Assembly (NCBI GenBank): GCA_009782015.1
Contig: WQUP01000018.1
Coordinates: forward strand, 1-17,123
From: Endomicrobiia bacterium
GTDB taxonomy: Bacteria > Elusimicrobiota > Endomicrobiia > Endomicrobiales > Endomicrobiaceae
Length of the DNA stretch: 17,123 bases
Direction of reading: 5' to 3'
The position numbers and the translations under genes were made by a program. Under the pieces are notes generated by a model. That model was given only the letters and a program-made list of their open reading frames with translations. It was not told the origin of the DNA and did no database searches. Positions 16,601-17,123 of the stretch are shown here, one piece after another; position 1 is the first letter of the stretch; every line of letters starts with the position of its first letter.

Positions 16601-17123
16601 GAATTGTTTTCCGGAAAATATTACGTTGACAGGCTGATTATTAAAGACATAAACGCAGCATCCGCTGAATTTGAGAAATATAAAGAAAGCGGCAAGCACG
16701 AAATAAGGCCTGTTCTTGCCCAGATTGAAGGAAGAGCTGCTCCAACGGCGATATCCCTTGGAATATACAACACAGAAACAAAAGAATTTGTTTGGCAGGC
16801 AAAAAATCCCAAACGGACTGCCGGAACTCCGAATGGCGTTTTATATACGTCCGATTCGACAATGAAGCATTACAAAACATCCGAAGCAGGCAGAAGGGCT
16901 GTGGAAAAAGCGCGTAAAACGGAAGAAGGTAAAAAAATAGTTGACGAAGGGCTTAAAAATAATCTTTCAAAAGAAGAAATAGACGATAGAATCATCATAG
17001 AAATTCTTGCTCCAAAATATGAAGCCAGGACAATTGCAAAAATAGCTGAGTTGGTATCCATCGGAATGATTACGGCGGAACAAATTTTGTCCGGTGATTT
17101 TTTGCCTGGTTCTCTTGTCGGAA
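7691..17123 (+). CDS. Giant exported multidomain protein, at least 3144 residues, running past the window edge
   Basis: One uninterrupted frame from the ATG at 7691 to the edge. Domains in order: signal peptide (1-33, cut near GFA|A); a ChaN/TraB/EreA-like hydrolase region (about 55-500) with QDLHAHEETQ (H82, H84, E85), YLEGA (E110), GMENKELY (E163) and VVITGGFHTN (H481); a membrane hairpin (about 644-685); a zinc metalloprotease motif HEQLH (H811, E812, H815); a long helical region; about five membrane segments (1292-1478); three divergent repeats of about 107 residues (1489-1808); a His/Pro-rich segment with GGHAAYDEAAHVLAHP (near 1886); an OspF/SpvC or class III lanthipeptide-synthetase lyase-like domain (about 2200-2340); and long-period repeats to the edge. 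The N-terminal layout recalls very large proteins of Elusimicrobiota and Omnitrophota. The overall role is unknown; an envelope-located or secreted effector or toxin-like function is a guess. The middle (about 12100-13100) is visibly more AT-rich than the first 2 kb, suggesting domain accretion. Confidence 0.93.
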   Translation, partial: MFKLLRPAKLKKIVASLTAASLLLTVFASGGFAAPAQPVLPAANALPALNPSSMLIPFNLGRITDALNAGNKRIIVNIQDLHAHEETQRNISSILSMLDAKYGINRIYLEGAAGQLDTSWLAGIKDENFKNAAIDALLRDGKLTGAELYSIKTGKTKILYGMENKELYLGNFKRLGEIYKKRGEIKAAMPVIKLQLENAAQQYYGKENKKFLRMQGKYQSGKLSSAKYLKHLVSKASESGVNLFNYPAITDFAKIAKIQSSFNANKINSQLSELMNGLKSSMPYSQYKTIADFSGKDEQRGTFYLALSDAYYKYGNTGKYAELEKFFDFIRLNQSINPIDLVNEEKQLARETMYRFAKTNGEKEIIFLSDMFASLSDYLDNKISARDYEFFEKNLPEFKTLWEKYVDVSGLPELTAYYDLFDEFYKVNVERNRYFLEQITGKLPEKAQQKVRLVSGEDQKSAAALLDGAKGIDVVITGGFHTNDLAKLMGDNGYSYVVITPNVTQDTALSDKNYENNILEQAAVANNTFKDMVLSSIFNFSAKSGDPAPSIVSRELSFQLLEAAEKTIGLDAFKRVFTDMVLADAQEFKQLNVENIVLDSIAKEGASYKIKFSYVRDGQKYDVEKTIRQEAENKNYDVKEQKKFNIAGAAVVSAAAILLSFFSLPAGIALGIAGLLFHAAGYENAHLVDKAVVDFKNYASHKLNVSPDKVITKTDALRDMELFGGLTQEEYLKRFEEKIQSKDAFLPALKKGITLKSMFDETAPYEVKRAAATTFATVSKSVPNVIYVNPIALYFLDGEAPYLSRIIISKHEQLHVAGGKGIIASIARFIDMRTNGYMHIAERWDDIHASVASAYGISAVSRGILAFFSDTNSERAELNEYAAAIARVKGQIDRNKDKNIDISAQVDEFITAAEKYLIRIKAYPQFTVESLGTYNRNNEVLNNIAELTGYINAVAVYRQGILTNPEETATRLKKIAQGWQYGLGGSIGLKQDYPAVYDKSVKAEEILSIGYMKAKLTEDIKDFLFNLEINTQKEAKSYEEVIDKAEKFMDNSESLFGLLENSTQPEDLDTINEMWNALPYAMKIIKSFSLKDYRTRELAVRMQSLWEASASFLANNGRSQKADQDTEAIMAITDASLSIGGPIKNIFKFFSFGKLAKDKNGKLDKSGRTIGEKFYDENIAPWREMFMVAAAAGREQGKEWFLGKHTAYNRAVSIVKALDIVSKHDNLTAKEYWESFTADDHIKFNKAKELLAKYSAEEIKNAPDLKKEFEKGWETITANAKENAVYKLYSGHIQFIANLALAVAGALEHRRWNKQQWAEGKPESALSLLGNFTFSDGALYTMISGIVLFIVGSVRIDSLYNEKKSGLTYMDKYDIGDKKDYREYREYMDERIKNDRNKYLIYLSIPMMIFGAIFAGFSAGVWSFMGWGLILVSAFAFLFYHNMKDDYWFEDLAVSYFITAVITIMLGIGLVIGTPIVVNKKMEQNRKIALETIKKYTVESGSSAESFDYTLLELLNDMEKQIFSSTKYNFSEEDRIKIYELLKSGTNLDYAQIAGYLEEKIPGQKWKILKSLQNWGIETGVSHTYKYQTAMRDKEVKKLILEKQNIKVFRQIDYELLQAIDKLEDTLNSGFNVRYRFSNEECVRIYELVKNGSYENIADYLLAIMPQLQSSETSSETRKKILNDAFNLFNIFHSAGNLPSDMTFNAIRTAVTKYYIETGLSTDIIDYEILQKMNNLTNRLSLYLTAGTSINPHEFSNEEYVKIYKLAENKDYEAIISYIANKKGKELYETIINSFVKETFYLEKIPAQLTLDSTKKAYIDKLSRILGSRSRAEKFAASKLGTKILIAAFAPFFERKHLMRIMDAFMSSAEDNVKVYDMDEAKEFLGGHAAYDEAAHVLAHPTGVLPSELAAAPNIIREYQKGLDYVIQPSLRAFYAAWKLTGSMFAARLAANIANVITHFFWNLTHPGKALTVDTNNDIDFSSPENKKALSNLVKKLLLDAGLGKYEDWVINDSIEGNSVTIAGHSVYVRADKYWQLISFTTKQIAGGKTICYINRDGSIENSLSEALRTKEDIKREVSRFDFDGDEERNDKLTAEIVQIITDLINESNRVLPVDAEKEKADLLKEKEELAGIASKSGSYAEFISNIAHHKAFDKPRTRQSLITKENYTKKDHKPYYGAYDVEPKGDIWAQVNDQDHIVKRNYIAPLKFHISANVNNSQKIYDLVKPVLDKYNVAYKVPIKLKYLEELNNGWEYGKTQIGKFMTIYLPGGADERVLLDLAIELDAILIQYNFKSPEIANNMVIGSSGILYVRDERRDVEDGRYGPAELDFRDAFDKRKKELLAIWDKNGAGTTKNADNNAGLTADSTKRAFEKWIDRMVKRAGNSSVNEAVEEAIQEFDKKFGVESESIDPNIKSLLKSIILKRIDDNWRLMRNGELPWPSELMYDSVLKEFYAPVYEARAIAKIALAADADEYWIQTLILWYPDVDDNLEPEAVETARIMLSRDKAVTKEKFEHVRDIVKIMSSLGIKIDENSIRSVIAAIESKQTEFNAETASGQKAVIKIDDKGAVKEVIIDGKPADLEELRRNALVSENQANENRQITVAKLDDNSQISGEPLPHNAGRGGMTGAAIKMLSEPGKYKVTGVMVDELGNGYGEVRYFNETVSCVELGDFLKELKEAGYEDLPVVELIMEVSKDAKGNIKREITKIAQRDVEKAGSVYIWKKSKDETAAKKIKGKNDSKIAESLTLNFSDETRKLLLSLGYGIKEIEKLTPKQIQRVEQLSKLLSDLGIRVNKKAVEFAMNYHNIEIEELAQYKNAAEFKELFSGDYDISALTSGRMRRLSMMWSAGLWQNTNENKEVNIQINEAYIEIADNTPKLLPKDFDELIEKFKKYKSENSENKSQFEELLTVYSKYVAEFTPDKIEKIKIFSSFAGGKLTEQIVRSALYSPLNSTDFENFIQEQTKNEPWFKELFSGKYYVDRLIIKDINAASAEFEKYKESGKHEIRPVLAQIEGRAAPTAISLGIYNTETKEFVWQAKNPKRTAGTPNGVLYTSDSTMKHYKTSEAGRRAVEKARKTEEGKKIVDEGLKNNLSKEEIDDRIIIEILAPKYEARTIAKIAELVSIGMITAEQILSGDFLPGSLVG
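7853..9190 (+). other. Domain: ChaN/TraB/EreA-like hydrolase region of the giant protein
   Basis: Residues of about 55-500. The spaced signature is IVNIQDLHAHEETQ (H82/H84/E85), IYLEGAAGQLD (E110), YGMENKELY (E163) and, after a long helical insertion, VVITGGFHTNDLAKL (H481). In the ChaN, TraB/TIKI and erythromycin-esterase superfamily, a small set of His and Glu residues in such strands forms the metal or catalytic site. The order fits, but catalysis is not proven. The region follows the signal peptide, so it would lie outside the cytoplasm. Confidence 0.5.
10121..10135 (+). other. HExxH zinc-protease motif in the giant protein
   Basis: HEQLH at residues 811-815, preceded by a hydrophobic strand-helix (YLSRIIISK) as in gluzincin metalloproteases. 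Possible third ligands downstream are E855 and D858/H860 in HIAERWDDIHASVASAYG, or Glu residues in NSERAELNEYAA; the correct one cannot be chosen by eye. It follows a membrane hairpin. Confidence 0.5.
11564..12125 (+). other. Membrane domain of the giant protein
   Basis: About five hydrophobic segments: near residues 1292-1309 (FIANLALAVAGAL), 1338-1356 (MISGIVLFIVGSV), two in 1398-1441 (IYLSIPMMIFGAIFAGFSAG and GWGLILVSAFAFLFY) and 1452-1478 (SYFITAVITIMLGIGLVIGT). These would anchor the protein in the inner membrane, and with an exported N-terminus they decide on which side the C-terminal half lies. An odd number of spans would place the C-terminal domains in the cytoplasm; the count is not certain enough to say. 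Confidence 0.6.
12155..13115 (+). repeat. Three divergent protein repeats of about 105-118 residues in the giant protein
   Basis: Units start near 12155, 12464 and 12803. Shared landmarks are a basic helix (KKYTVESG, KKLILEKQ, TKYYIETG), then DYTLLELL, DYELLQAI or DYEILQKM (12212, 12527, 12866), then FSEEDRIKIYELL, FSNEECVRIYELV or FSNEEYVKIYKLA (12278, 12599, 12953), then IAGYL, IADYL or IISYI. D-to-D distances are 105 and 113 residues. DNA identity is low, so the duplication is old or the units are under diversifying change. The repeats are helical and lie directly after the membrane segments. I do not recognise the family. Confidence 0.75.
14285..14710 (+). other. Domain: OspF/SpvC or class III lanthipeptide-synthetase lyase-like
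   Basis: Residues of about 2200-2340. Ordered landmarks: LKFHISA (K2208, H2210), VAYKVP (K2237), an LNNGW turn, GKFMTIYLP (Y2266), then YVRDERR (R2312) and DGRYG (R2322). From memory, SpvC-type phosphothreonine lyases carry KFHIS, WKVTDM, a QFTLY strand and YRNELRSGRDG in the same order, and class III/IV lanthipeptide synthetases carry KIHVSA..., LN...GKFVTIYP. Phosphothreonine lyases remove phosphate by elimination, leaving dehydrobutyrine. No kinase or cyclase domain is visible next to it. The order and spacing of the residues are suggestive; activity is inference. Confidence 0.5.
15050..15088 (+). repeat. APxYEARxIAKIA motif, copy 1
   Basis: APVYEARAIAKIA at residues 2454-2466; a near copy, APKYEARTIAKIA, is at 17009-17047, identical at 11 of 13 residues and also similar at DNA level. 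Both follow a short helix with D-x(4)-E spacing before the motif. The period is 653 residues, suggesting a large repeat unit that continues beyond the window. Confidence 0.65.
16004..16621 (+). repeat. Two related C-terminal protein segments with a period of about 147 residues
   Basis: TPKQIQRVEQLSKLL (16004) and TPDKIEKIKIFSSF (16445) are 147 residues apart. Each is followed at the same distance by FKELFSGDY (16151) or FKELFSGKY (16595), 148 residues apart. A related helix, VTKEKFEHVRDIVKIMSSLGI, occurs earlier at about 15212. These are helical modules of unknown function near the visible end of the giant protein. Confidence 0.6.
17009..17047 (+). repeat. APxYEARxIAKIA motif, copy 2
   Basis: Second copy (residues 3107-3119) of the motif at 15050-15088, 653 residues downstream, close to the window edge. 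If the unit repeats, a helix like VTKEKFEHV is expected about 42 residues after the motif, just outside the window. Confidence 0.65.

Overview
The window looks like chromosomal DNA from a Gram-negative bacterium with moderately low GC: it carries an outer-membrane barrel protein, several signal peptides and a periplasmic stress-type operon. The long gene on the right begins with an N-terminal region that I recall as typical of very large proteins in Elusimicrobiota and Omnitrophota, so I lean towards one of those phyla. This is a judgement from memory, not a database result.

Left part (1-1784, all minus strand): an ECF sigma factor, its zinc-finger anti-sigma factor and a small membrane-anchored CpxP/Spy-like protein are packed with a 4-nt overlap and a 1-nt gap. 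A fourth, secreted protein lies downstream and is cut by the left edge. TGTAAC-N17/18-GTCT motifs upstream of both the sigma gene and the secreted-protein gene suggest that the sigma factor drives both. The second motif sits at the end of a 16-bp tandem repeat.

Middle part (1785-7690): ordinary housekeeping and envelope genes (a SpoU/TrmH-type RNA methyltransferase, a CPA1 cation/proton antiporter with a TrkA-C tail, a small outer-membrane barrel, glucose-6-phosphate isomerase, and an unknown exported membrane protein). Nearly every intergenic gap holds a roughly 100-150 bp hairpin element with inverted-repeat ends. Three of these (2752-2900, 5002-5143, 6796-6940) are one family built from GATGC-type units. 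Two others (1848-1965 and 7547-7645) are different families. The elements touch gene ends: the last 11 residues of glucose-6-phosphate isomerase are encoded inside one of them, and another supplies a possible -35 box for the antiporter.

Right part (7691-17123): one uninterrupted reading frame of at least 3144 codons that runs off the right edge. The predicted protein has a signal peptide, a ChaN/TraB/EreA-like hydrolase region, a membrane hairpin, an HEQLH metalloprotease motif, a multi-span membrane region, three divergent repeats of about 107 residues, a domain resembling the OspF/SpvC phosphothreonine lyases and the lyase domain of class III lanthipeptide synthetases, and further long-period repeats. 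This giant multidomain protein is the most interesting object in the window.
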